Shown here in pieces: positions 1-10,950 of a DNA stretch of 64,000 nucleotides. The position numbers were made by a program, and so were the translations under genes. Below the pieces are notes generated by a model that saw nothing but the letters and a program-made list of their open reading frames with translations, was not told the origin of the DNA and did no database searches. The first letter of the stretch is position 1. Each line of letters starts with the position of its first letter. Location of the stretch: contig JAAXNY010000004.1 in assembly GCA_013420905.1 (NCBI GenBank), positions 3,596,001-3,660,000 of the forward strand, read 5' to 3'. Source of the DNA: Collybia mongolica (lineage: Eukaryota > Basidiomycota > Agaricomycetes > Agaricales > Clitocybaceae).

Positions 1-773
1 GCAAGTCCAGGACGCGTAAAGACTGGAACGACCCAAGAAAATCAGGGGTCGTGATTGTTGGGAAGATCGTCAACTCGCCCCAATACAATGCCTCCAAAGA
101 TGGGCCACATAATGTCGCGATCGCGTTCAGAAATTCAACAGGTAGCGGGTGGATCCATGTCGCGCTCAGGGTTCGAAGTTTTGGGCACGCCTGGAGGATG
201 TGAAATATGCTCTGTAGATATCGTATATCATGCGCACCTCGCGCGTGGGTGAATATTTCAACATGTCGCGTCCACGTCCCATATCCAGGAGAAGCCTGGA
301 TCCTTCCCATGTCTCGTTCATCATATGCCGACTTTTGAGCACTACTTCGTAGGACCGCAAGAATCGCGTTAGCCCTGGCTGGACTCCGTACTACTACATG
401 CTCATAGAGCATCTGAACAGCAATTTGGCGCCAGGAACGGCAAACAAGAACGAGGGAGAGCTTGGTCCGCGTTGAGAAAGTGGGCGTGTTCACTCCCATC
501 ACGTTGGTTGACACTCTCTTCAGGGAGAAGGGGTCCAGAGGAACGATGGTGGCATGTTGGTGGACGTAGGTTGCAAACTGGAATATTTCAAGCCATATTT
601 CAAGGGGCAAGTCAGGTGGAGGTTTTGACCTCTGATTTCGACTTGATATTTGTTCTGATCCCGTAAAGAGGCTGATCACAGACTGGAGTTAGGAAATAAT
701 GGAAATACATGCAAAATTTATACCATTTGAAAGGATTTGAGAGTTCCCAGAAAAGATTCAGAGTAGCGTCCAT
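1..773 (-). CDS. F-box protein, 5' complete, 3' end beyond the window
   Basis: Proposed adaptor that would recruit substrates to an SCF ubiquitin ligase. Exon 1 spans 724-773 (ATG at 773, context ATCACCATGG) and exon 2 runs from 671 to the left edge. They join through a GT-AG intron (672-723) into one open frame of about 240 residues. An F-box core follows a short disordered N-terminus: PDLPLEIWLEIFQFAT, then LVCRSWRQIAVQMLYEHV around residues 80-100. Downstream are leucine-rich-repeat-like lines such as LQACPKLRTLSATW and CGPSLEALYWGEL, the usual layout of the expanded F-box family of mushrooms. It diverges from the next gene across only 101 bases. The frame has no stop before the window edge, so the C-terminus is unknown. 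F-box assignment is from recalled motifs; the substrate is unknown. Confidence 0.7.
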
Positions 774-874
774 GGTGATTTGAGAACAAGTGCTTTGAAG
801 TGAAATAGAAATAACGACGCCACAGCAGCAAGCAAGGCCAAATACTCCGACGCTCCTTCATTCCACCACCTAAT
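774..874. promoter_or_regulatory. short divergent promoter
   Basis: Only 101 bases separate the start codons of the F-box gene (leftward) and the Vps3844-like gene (rightward), so both promoters and 5' leaders must overlap here. No clear TATA box was seen. Confidence 0.4.
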
Positions 875-2015
875 ATGCTGGGCGCATGGTCACTTGTCCT
901 TTTGTCATCCGGTTTACAGCTGTCTCGAGCAATTAACGTCTATTTGAATGCACACAATAATTTCCTAGAATCAACTTTGTCCCCAGAAGACGCAAGTTTT
1001 GTCCTTTCACGCCATCTTGGCGTCGAGGTCTTCGAACCCTTTCACGATGCTACCGGTATGGAGTATGCAGGCGAAGCATTCGTCGGACAAGGTCCAGTCA
1101 ATGGACTCTTATTGACTCTAGAGGATACAGACATGCAAGGTGTGTAGACGCTATATCTCCTGTCCGTCCATAACAATGCTGAAATTAGCTTGCGCAGCCA
1201 TCCTCGCCAATTCAATCACGCCTTCGTTTAAGCTGATTGAATCAACCTCTTCCTTATCCTCCGTAATATCCACCTACCTCCATCGTGCACAGCACACGTA
1301 TACCTCAATCTATGAGTCCCGGCAACTAGAGAATGTTCACTCCCTTTCTGCTTTCTTTGAGATAGCGGAGAGACCCGCGTTTGCAGCTGTGGAAGCAGAA
1401 TCACTTTCGAACTTGCGTCGAGAGTACGGTAGCTCGAGCAAAGAGTACTTGCATGCTATAGACCAGCTTCGTACTTTCCTTGAGCGCGCGTATGATCAAA
1501 ACAGAACATTACATGTTGCTCTTCTCTCATATTCGCCTTCTTTTCGTACACATGACAAGCGCCAACCCCAGTCCTCTCAGTCACCTATCCCCCCAAACTC
1601 CCCACCCCCTCAAGAACCTATTGGTGGCGTATCAACTTGTTTCACCTCTGCCGAAGCCTGCGCAATTGGGACTAGTTCGTGTTCAGGGCGAGGAAAGTGT
1701 GTTGCGGCAAGCAAGTCTGGTCGGACGTGTTTCATTTGCACATGCGAGGTCACAAGAACTGGTGAAGGTTCCAAAGTGAAGACCGATACGTGGGTTGGCC
1801 AGAGTTGCGAGAGGAAAGACGTTAGCGGGTCTGTCTTTCGTTGCTGTCGGTTTCTTATAATCTAATCCTTCCTCAGGCCTTTTGTGCTTTTGACAGGAAC
1901 AGCTATCGTAATGATTCTCCTCGTATTTGGGTCCATCTCCCTATTATCGAGTGTAGGTGACCACGAATTGCCTAGCACATTGTTGGCTACTGCTGTGAAT
2001 CCGAAGAAGGATTGA
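875..2015 (+). CDS. Vps3844/DUF3844-type ER membrane protein
   Basis: Three exons (875-1139, 1189-1828, 1877-2015) give about 347 residues. The N-terminus is a signal peptide (LVLLSSGLQLSRAI). The C-terminal third carries the cysteine-rich module of the fungal Vps3844 family: a CF/C..GTSSCSGRGKC stretch, then CFICTC, then W-x-GQSCERKDVS. Intron 2 must be removed to join DVSG to PFVLLTGTA, which starts the single C-terminal membrane segment (IVMILLVFGSISLLSSVG); the family's ELPSTL tail follows. The family is annotated from yeasts to mushrooms as an ER or vacuolar-sorting membrane protein of poorly defined function. The EGF-like cysteine spacing suggests a folded lumenal domain. Stop codon TGA at 2013-2015. 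Confidence 0.75.
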
Positions 2016-3281
2016 TTCCTCCTCTCGATATATCATAATTACAGGAAAGCCTTCCACACATGATCATGCGTCGTTGCATGCCTGGTCAAAGCGCCTCTCC
2101 GATTGATGTGATGTACTTAACTTAGGCCTTCAACATGGACAGCTTGTGACCTTTTATTGGCTAGTCGCATGGCAAGGTGGTGATTTGTAGAGCGCTTCTT
2201 TACCCTTGTCACAACCCTTAAGGTTTGACTACACGCGTATCGAGTTCTGTTCAGTGCGTGACATAAGGGCCAGGAAGAAAGTACACCTTACGTTGGTTTT
2301 TCTTAGATCTGTTCGTTAAAGTAATATCTCAACACCATGAAGATTCTTACCCGGCTGCAAAAAGTTTGATCCAAACCCTGCATGAGTCTCGCTGTGCGTA
2401 ATCTGTACACGGTCATCAGCAAGTTCTGGCCGCTCGGCGTTGATTCGTGGATTCTTCAAGTCCCCCAGGTCCGTGTATCGGCTTTGTGAGGGAAAAAGCT
2501 CGAAACTGCCAAATGCCCAAGCGAAGCGACAAACCACCGTCATATAATGCCACTGTCCAACGAAATCAACCGCAAGCATAGGGTGCTTGTAGATATTTTT
2601 AGGAGTCCGGCTGGCGCAAGCTTGGTCAAACATGCCAATTAAGAACCTGTCCTCAAGCGTTCGACACTTCAAATTGAAGCACCCGTGGCGTTCGGTTCTC
2701 CACCTCTTGTGGACTGCCATGAAAAGTAGGCTCATTTGTATTGTTGTTCCTGTCCTTATCATCTGTGGGTCCATATGTATCCGGCCATTCCGGACTCCGT
2801 GCCGTAGTGCCCACTTATTACTGATAGGATTCGTGGTGGGTGGCGGGCCAGCAGTAGTGCACGATTATACCCATGGCGCTGTGGGATATAAATTTCCAGG
2901 GCTTTCTCGGTCCATGCCCCGCTCAGATGTCCTATAATGGTTTAAGGATGATCAAGGGTTGGGACCGTGGTCTCATTATGTGTCCTAGCCGCCGGTTTCA
3001 TTTTAACTGCCTATGTTAGTATCGTGGCACCGATCCACCCTGACGTGAAATTCATGATTGTTTACCTGCCCTATGGATCTACGATTAGCTAAGACGGTAC
3101 CGGTCAAATCCTGTCCATCGACGATGCCTACTGATCATGGTGAGGAGACGAGAAGCCTAAATAGTTGCGACGCCCATCGTGCAAGACTTGTTCTTTAATT
3201 AGCAATGGAACAATAGCAGAATATATTTTGGACATAATAAAATTACATAAAATATGCGTGAATAAATATCCATAGGTCCTG
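2016..3281. other. intergenic; one unassigned minus-strand open frame
   Basis: No gene is called. The minus strand is open from 2774 to 2316 (152 codons, with the segment WHYMTVVCRFAWAFGSFELF) and has a possible donor (CCGG|GTAAGA) near its 3' end. I could not connect it to flanking exons or recognise a family. It could be a fragment of an unknown gene or chance. Confidence 0.3.
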
Positions 3282-4446
3282 TTATAGCATCCTTGACGAG
3301 GAAAATAATTTAAGTGTTTTTTCATCGATTGGGTGTCGACGAGGGGGAGGTACGTTCTGAAGATAAGCCAACGGTGCGAGACTGCCTGGTCCATCATCTG
3401 ACGACACGGAGCTTGACGATGAACGCGTACTTGATGGATATTGGTTGAATTGTGGAGCAGTTATTCGTGTGACAGTGTAATGCGGGGATGGCTGGCCCAA
3501 CAGCGGAGTGTTTGATCCAGTTCGACTTGGCGCATACGGAATATATTCAAGTCGGGGAAATTCGGGGCTGTCAGGTTCCGGATTGAAGATATGATCAGGT
3601 CTGCCTTTTGCAGATCGAGCACTTTTATATTTCCCGTGTGGGACGGATAATGATGCAAGGCGCGGGAAATCATCGACTGAGCGTAACCGATCAATCGACT
3701 CTTCGGTGAAATAGGCAACTGGAAAATGGCCAACGCTTCAACAAGGAATTGGACTGATGAAACAATGGCACATACTGAGGTGCCATTTCCGTTGACCGCC
3801 AGGTGTTTCCACGTAGACGGTGTAAGTCTGCTTTATCAACACCGAACGACTGTAATCGTGGCTAGATGACGACCTGTTGAACGAGCGGCGCGTCACTACA
3901 CCGTCGAAACCCATGAGAGTTACGTACGGTGTATCATAAGGACCCCCGGAGTACATATGTTGAGAATGTGTTTCGTTTTTCTCGTGGTAGAACAGAAAAC
4001 CCTAGAATAAAATCTGTCAGCTCCAGTCTTCCACTTCCAGACAATATTGATTGCTCGCCTCGCGAACTCTGGACGGACCCCAACGGATGCCTGTGAGAGG
4101 TCTATCAGTTGTGTTTGCGTGTGATGAAAAATTTTGACTGACCATCAGTCCAACGTTCAATGCCGACCTACAGACACCACAACAGTGTCACGAAAGAACG
4201 AATAATGTATTGAAAAGAAAAGCTCACCCCAGTTAGCTCTGCATGTGGTCCCCGCTCTTCCCAAACGTACACCGACCCCGGGGAAATCAAACCCCTCTCT
4301 TCATTGTCGAGGCGGCGGGTGACCATGGGTAAGATGTTAAGTAACACAGCATGGAAGATAATTCGTGCATCAGCTGGAGAGCGGATACGGATACCAGTGC
4401 ATGTCGCGCGCTGCATGGCGATTGGCGATGGAATAAGGGATGACAC
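3282..4446 (-). CDS. WOPR-domain (Gti1/Pac2 family) transcription factor
   Basis: Five exons (4228-4446, 4143-4167, 4059-4090, 3776-4001, 3282-3718) give 312 residues. The WOPR DNA-binding fold is spread over all exons: TCTGIRIRSPADARIIFHAV, LPMVTRRLDNEERGLISPG and SVYVWEE in exon 1; ERWTDG and RWGPSRVRE across exons 2-3; FLFYHEKNE and VYVETPGGQRKWHL in exon 4; AYFTEESIDRL at the start of exon 5. The tail is Ser/Pro-rich. The intron after SRVRE uses a GC donor (gcgagc). Ascomycete and yeast relatives (Wor1, Ryp1, Gti1, Pac2) control morphological switching, sexual development and virulence or effector programmes; the basidiomycete subfamily is little studied. The start is the first ATG of the exon-1 frame; a second Met (residue 11, IAMQRATC) is the likelier family start. 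Confidence 0.85.
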
Positions 4447-7281
4447 AAAGAGGGATGATCAAAAAGCGGATTCAGGAATAATAACATTCCTGGAAGGTCG
4501 ACTTTATCTAGACGGGAGCCAAATACCGGTTTGATGGGGTTATCCACATCCAACCGGATAACGTAGTTTCTAGATAGAGTTTTAGGAACTAAGTGCTTTT
4601 GAAGCACATTAGGGATGGCTGTGGGTGTGATTATCGTGCCTGAATAATTCAGCGCTGGCAAATGGAGATTTACTAATTCAATCAGGTATATGTAATATGG
4701 ATCATTGGCACGAGAATCGCAACTTGTGCGATGCCAAATCGGCTTCTTCGAAGCAAGAGATTAAGTGTTACCGGAAACGGATGCCGGCTAAGAGGATGAC
4801 AGAACATGCGTTGCCATGCAAGGTAGCAGAATTATCTTGTACAAAAGTGGCACTACCATGAAGCATCGGGCTAATTCGGTATATCCACTTGAGCACTTAT
4901 CGAGGATGTAGACATTACGCACGGGTGTCTAACTGTCAGAACGGTATTGGTCCATTGCGACCCACAACATAATTGGTGGTTTTCCATGTTCTCGTGATAC
5001 ATTTTCCACCTGATTCAATACACTTGAACCGAGTAGGCTCGAAAAGGTCTAACCTCTCCGCCTACCGACAAAGGAGTGGTCAGGGACGAAGCACGAATGA
5101 TTTGAGCGATAAACAATTTTTTGTAAATGATTACTGGGTGAATATCGCGTGTTTTCCGGCCAGCCCCCATGGCCATTGCACGTTCTGAAATTGTCCCAGG
5201 TGTTAGAGGGAAATTGAGGAGATTCGGGAAGGGTAGGGAGTTGTCGATTGCTTTTTAGGCAAACAACGGAACAAGCACCGCCACTTGATCTAAAGTTCCT
5301 GATTTGAACCTGATCCAAGTAAACCAGATTGGGAGTTAGCAATCAGATTTAGTTCCGTCTCGCGGATTCTAAACCATTATGGAAAGATACCAACAGGCGC
5401 GGAGTGCGAATAGCGTTTGGCCAGAACACACTCGACATCCAAACAAATTTTACACTATGGAGCCTGGAACGCGCCCACTGTGAGCATACAGCATGTTAGT
5501 GTTCGGTGGCAATACCTGCTGTCGGCTAATTCGGAGGACAGAGTATTCAATCCAAACTTGTTTAAATCATCAGATGAAGGCAAATTTCCAAGATTCGACT
5601 CACATAGGAGAATTTGGGAAACGCCGTTAGCAGCACGTAAGTTGCTCGAAGCGCGATAACGCGTAGATGGAGGTGGATGCTGTTGAAACAAACAATAGAA
5701 CGAGTTTAGACTAGCACGTTTTGAAAACGCCGACTATTTCGATTCTCCGCTTTTGTGGTCTTCTGGTCCAAGGGAATTCTGTTAGACGTGTTAATTATAT
5801 GTATAGCTATGCCAAGGAGCCGAAGGGATTGAAATTTTTCTACCCTGTCTTTAGACGCAAACGCGTCAAACTTCGAAGGGTTGAAGAGGAAACGTCACAT
5901 GTCACGTGTGACTTCAAATCCTCCCGAAATAGACATGAGCAAACAATATGTCATCCCGAGGTTGTTGAGTCCGACTCGGGGCGCCGCGACCGATACCGGA
6001 AAAGATGTACGCAGGTTCCACCGAGTAGATTGCCACGGAAATGGTTGCTTTCAAATAATCCGGACTACGGATTGTGGAATATGTATTGATCTCATGATGG
6101 CTTGGCTAATTCATTCAAGGAAAATCATTTTTTTGTTTCCATTGTCCAGCGCCTAAATGAGGCTGAATCCTCGGAAGACAGCGCTAGAATACCCCAGGGA
6201 AAGACTCTTGGACATATATGTAGATACGCTAAGCATCACAGGAAGCCCGCTGTCGAGGATGGGACCGGTAAGTGGCACTTACGGGTGGCATGATGTCGTC
6301 ACGCCATTTTATTCTTATCAGGTCGTACTTCTATCCAATAGGCATTGGGCGTTTGAACCTGAACCGCCTGAAAATCAATGGAAGCCAATTGAATAGATGT
6401 TCATTTCGCCAGCCGCTCAGGTCTGCAGCAGGTGTCGAAGGGTATCGGCCTGCTCAGCTGTTCCGATGGCCATTCGCTGGGTGTCGCTAGGTAGGACCCT
6501 GAATCACTCTGCTTGGCCTTTCCATGAGGTGGCTACACGGATGGAAGCATAGCCGTGAAAAGCCTCCCTGATCAGAGCATGAACCCGGTATCATGCATAC
6601 ATAACTCGGTAAGTAGACGGCTTTAGCTGGCTGTCCTCCGCTCCAATGAGATCTCTTGCTTCAGTCTTCAAGCGCAAGAGACTTCGATACACCACATGGA
6701 CCTAAACATTCATGCGCAAATGTCGGCATGGTCGGGGTACTTTTATTCCGCGGTCAGTCCCAGTATGAGGCATCTTTGATTAATTGAGTAAAGCTGGGAA
6801 TGATATATAGGACAATACATGTGAGTGTCCCGTGTGTGTGGAGCGAACACTCAGATTTTCGGCTGTGGAGGAGGGTGGTGATACGTAAGGCAGGGCAAGT
6901 GTGGTTCCAAAGGATCAAAGAACAGAACCCCAAGCTGTATGCAAGAAGGCTGAGGAACAGCGCGGACGCACAAGTTCTGAGAAATCCAAGGAAAGAACCG
7001 GCTTAAGAATGAACCCTTCTGTCCACAGACGTACCAAGAAGTTGTTAATCAGAATTAGTTGATGGCACGAAGGAAAGGAAGAGCTGATAACTATCATTGA
7101 CGTCGTGATATTGGCCTCTAGCTGAAATATTCGTATTCAACTAGAGAGGGTGCAAAGTACTTCATGAAAATGACTGTATGCAACATAAGGACATGGGGGC
7201 ATTCGTGGAGAGGGGCATCACCGCACCAGGGGCATGACGTGAGGACGTCGGAAGCAGGGGGTAGAGGGGGATTAATTGGCT
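4447..7281. other. 2.8-kb stretch with no supported gene
   Basis: All frames are broken into short open segments (longest about 120 codons, around 5721-6089 plus) without recognisable motifs, consistent splice sites or repeats. It may hold decayed sequence or a non-coding RNA, but nothing in it can be named. Confidence 0.4.
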
Positions 7282-8113
7282 CTACTTCCTGTGCTTCTTC
7301 CTCTTACCACCATCAATGACCGCGCCCGATGCTGCTATAACTTTGCGTAGTTCACCGCTTTTGTCCATAGCGCGGATATCCTCTATGGGACCAATATATT
7401 TCCCACCTACGAGGAGTACGGGGAATTCTTGCGTAGAGGTGAGTCGGGAAATCATAGGCATGAGAACCCCCGCATCATCACGAATATCGACGTCGATAAT
7501 TGTAGGAGCAGGGCGTATATTCATTTTCTTGAGCATATTTTTAATTTCGCGCGACGAAGGGGAGTAAAGCTGAACGAGCTATTAGCAATTAAGCTGTCAA
7601 AACGTCTAGATGTTAACTTACTTTGGAATAGAGGAAGACAGGGTTCCGCGACCAAACATCGTCTACCATGTGTTGTACCTCCTCCTGAGCACGGGGACTT
7701 CGTGTATCAAAATCCAACACAAGCTGAGGGTCAATTGTTACAGATGGATCGATTGACAAAGGAACGACGTTCTGGGGGAGGCTGGCAAGAAAACTCGAAA
7801 CGGCTGCCAGCTCTTGTGCAGGGTCGAGAGTCAACTGAGCAACTTTGTTTAACAGTTGTTTGTGCTTCCGACTGGCCCTCATCCCCCCAGATAGACGGGA
7901 GTTATGCATAGCCTCAAGTGCAACGGCTATTTGGTCGACTGCAGGAGTATCGGTCCGTCGGAGAGCATATGATGATAGCGAGGGGTGTCGAGCGAAGAAG
8001 ACATAGGTGCTAACAACCAAAAGTGCAGCGATTGCTATGAAAGTCGATCGATACCTCGTCTTCCTGGGTTGTAACGCAGTTACAAAATTAGACAAAGTGA
8101 GGAAAAGAGCCAT
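7282..8113 (-). CDS. membrane-anchored glutaredoxin-like protein lacking the active-site cysteine
   Basis: Two exons (7622-8113, 7282-7569) give 259 residues. An upstream in-frame ATG at 8188 would add 25 residues; 8113 is preferred because it places a short basic cytosolic tail before a signal-anchor (STFIAIAALLVVSTYVFF), as in yeast Grx6/Grx7. The C-terminal half is glutaredoxin-like: VFLYSK, REIKNMLKKM, PAPTIIDVDIRDD, FPVLLVGGKYIG. After splicing, the position of the catalytic CPYC/CPYS reads SPSS (LYSPSSREIK), so no thiol chemistry is expected there, and the glutathione-binding GG of the family reads GP (KYIGPIEDI). The intact paralogue lies at 16304-17150. Likely a non-catalytic paralogue of the early secretory pathway; alternatively a member of a mushroom-specific divergent clade. 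Confidence 0.7.
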
Positions 8114-9256
8114 TGCTGAGGTGCTTGTGAGTTGATTTCTACGTGGCTCGTGAAGGAGTGTGTGGTTGGAAATACGGGGAAGGGGCATCGATAGGTGGGA
8201 TTAAAGATACCTAGCTGAGTAGTATAGCAGGAAAACGGAGCGTAAGAATACCAATAGGAAGCGCAAGCAATGAACGTGGGTGTGTCAAGATACTGGTGGC
8301 AATAGAGTAGACGTGATAATAAGCTGGCCTAAATTTTGCATAATCCCTTCCATCGAGCACAAACAACGCCCAAACATCGCTTTCAATGGGCTCTTCAATT
8401 CCTTACAGCCTTTGTCCTCCACAAGGCTGCGAAAACATTCTACTCTTTCTATGTATACAAGTGGTCTAGGCTCTTGGCACTGCCAGTGCCTTGTAGGCTG
8501 ATGCTTCTCTTGGGCATCGCGACGGATTCTGTCAACATCCTCCATCAACTCATTTTAACCGGGCGCCCAGCTTCGACAGTTCATTATAACGTACTGGAGG
8601 CGGATATCTAATCCTTCCAATTTTCTACATTCTCTGAGTAGAAACTATATCTTATTCACTCATTGCCTGGCTACATAGAAACTACAACCTCTCCTGCACA
8701 GGAAGTCCGGTGAACCATCAGCGCTCAGCCCCGATACATCAAAGCACGGCCAATAGTTCCCGCCTTGCAGTGTTACCGATCAATCGGTCTTTCTCCTTGC
8801 GGCTTTGAAAGTCAAAAATAATAGTTTGGGCTTTTCACATCTACATTGGATTGCGCAAGTTGCCCGACGATCTGCCAAGGTTACTTGAGGGTGAAATCGG
8901 AAGACGAGGAACTGGTGGCCTTAATTGACGAAAACAGCATGGGATACTAGCGACTCTGTTTGATATCTATCAAAAAAGGCAATATCTTGGCTCTGGATGT
9001 TCTAGGCCGTCCAGGCATGCCAGCTCAACTTAGGTGGCGAATTGATTAACAGCTGGTGCACGGTGCACGCTGACTCAAATCTAAATTATCAAAAAGAGAG
9101 GATATCCTCATCACAATATCGCCGCAGTTTCGAAACAAATCAAATATGGAAGTGTATACACTAAAGAGTCTCTAAATCTAATAAATGGTTTACACATTAA
9201 AAAGTTATCATAGTGGTCCAGCGCTCCAGAACGCGAATCCAAAGGCATCGATGAGG
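8114..9256. other. intergenic, no gene seen
   Basis: Only short uninformative open frames occur. The left part contains the promoter and 5' leader of the glutaredoxin-like gene; the right part is downstream of the fucosyltransferase-like gene, both on the minus strand. Confidence 0.4.
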
Positions 9257-10950
9257 TTAACTTCGTTCATTCCAATCCACCATCGTTGCCACACCTTGGT
9301 TCCAATCCTCAACCCTCCTCGCACTCAAAAGACTAAATGTCGACCTTTTGGTGCCCACAAAACCTACTGCGAAACTTTGGGCTACAGCATCCACTACAGG
9401 CCCGTACCATTCACCATATTCGTCAACAGTTCGTTCAGCCTCATGGTCGACATACTTCCAACCTTCCGCCTTGACTTGACTCCAGAAGGTCGCGTCCGAC
9501 TCGTCTTAACCGCTATGACAGTCAGTTTCTGCAATTTCCTCCACAATTTTCACTGACCGGAAGCAACCAAAACTTCAGAAACCTTCACCCCATGCTTCAA
9601 ATGTAAAGCCTTCTGAACCTCCTTGACACGTCGCATGTACGCCGCCAGCGGGGGCAAACAGCCAAACGTGACGTCAGGACACGTTTTAGCAAAATCGCCC
9701 CTTCGCACGTGAACCGAAATAAACTTTTAACGAGTCAGCAATGAACAATTGGGGAGAAGGCTCTCGGTTACCGGGGGTAATTGGTCTGTTGATCGAACGT
9801 TGAACGCCCTGCGAAGGCAACCTTTTGTCAACCTCAGAACGCGATCTGAGAATTTGAGATGACGCCCAACAGTTCGCCAAACTGGGGACCAGGGCTTTTC
9901 CCATTCAAACGACTTGGTACCAACAGTAGCGAAATACAAGTTGTCCAGACATGCCATGTGAGTATCAGGACCGAGTTCAGCACCAAGTGGCGATGCCGCC
10001 ATGATAGGGTTACGATTAGGTTTATCACTGGGGTCAGCAGGATATATCAATTCCGCCAATGGAAATAGTGCAACATGGGGGTCCGACCGATCAGCTTGAT
10101 TGTAACGTGTCCAATGAGGGACTCGAGTATACGATACGTCTAGACCAAGGTGGTTCATGAGATTTTCGGGACGTATCGGGTCCCCTTGATCTCGAGAGCG
10201 AGTTGACCAACAACCGAGTTGCTCCACGATAGCTGGGTGCTGCGTAGAAAGGCGGGGCGCCAGTGCCTTAATCTCGGACCACTCTAAAACAGGAGTGCGA
10301 ATGATCTGACGAAATTCAGACATGTTGAATACTTCTCCGAAAGGGAGAGGTCCGGCGGAACGCGCTAAATAATGACAACCATGTATCAGCGGGAAAATGA
10401 TATAATATTTTCTCCACACATACATATATGATGGCTCGGAGCGAAAGGAGGAAGGACAGGTACTCTGTCTGAGATGGTCCCGAGGTATATCATATTAGCC
10501 TTCGACGAAATCAGTCAGAATGATTGAAGAATCTCGTTGGACCACTAACAGTGCTGATAAACTGATTTGCTAGGTAAAATCTTCATTTTAATCCCAAATG
10601 ATCAAAACCCAATGAAAATGCAAACATACTAAAGCCAGCAACCACCCAGGCTGTAACATAAGACGTGTCATTACGAAGATTGTCTGCACCCAATTAACAA
10701 AAATGACACTAGGGAGGCATGTCAAAAACTCACCTTTGTAGTGTTGCTTGCGTGGCCCTACCACAACGTTCGACGATTCCCATGACTCCTTTGCAGTATC
10801 GGATGTAACTAAACCAGTCTGATGCCGACACGAACCAGTGGTATCTGGGAGTACAACACGATTCGTAGCATGACCGTAAAAAAATAAGCAGATCGTGACG
10901 ACAAAAACAAGGAGTCCAAGGGCGAAGGGCACATTTCTACGAATGACCAT
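9257..10950 (-). CDS. O-fucosyltransferase-like type II membrane glycosyltransferase
   Basis: Seven exons (10734-10950, 10630-10683, 10550-10569, 10424-10499, 9772-10364, 9558-9723, 9257-9504) give 457 residues with the frame intact throughout. A cytosolic start (MVIRRN) is followed by one membrane anchor (ALGLLVFVVTICLFF), as expected for a Golgi enzyme. The luminal part has LRNDTSYVTAW, the GFTNQFIS/NMIYLGTISDRVPVLPPF block, PLPFGEVFN, VHVRRGDF, and a C-terminal FVGTKRSTFSLLSARRVEDWN. The HVRRGD arginine and the FVGT-x-x-S-x-x-S motif are those of GDP-fucose-dependent protein O-fucosyltransferase folds. The family is multi-copy in mushrooms and acceptors are unknown. Exon 3 is only 20 bases. 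Donor substrate is inferred from fold, not shown. Confidence 0.7.

Noticed and set aside
4287..4661. 124-codon minus-strand frame overlapping the WOPR first exon
   Set aside because: Different frame from the WOPR exon, which has clear family motifs; a shadow frame.
9491..9560. Apparent frameshift and stop in the fucosyltransferase-like gene after VLVASG
   Set aside because: An intron (GTCAGTG...GGTTAAG) restores ASDESDATFW, so the gene is intact.
10500..10733. Apparent loss of the N-terminal domain of the fucosyltransferase-like gene
   Set aside because: Joining exons of 54, 20 and 76 bases recovers the expected AGFTNQFIS and NMIYLGTISDR motifs without stops.
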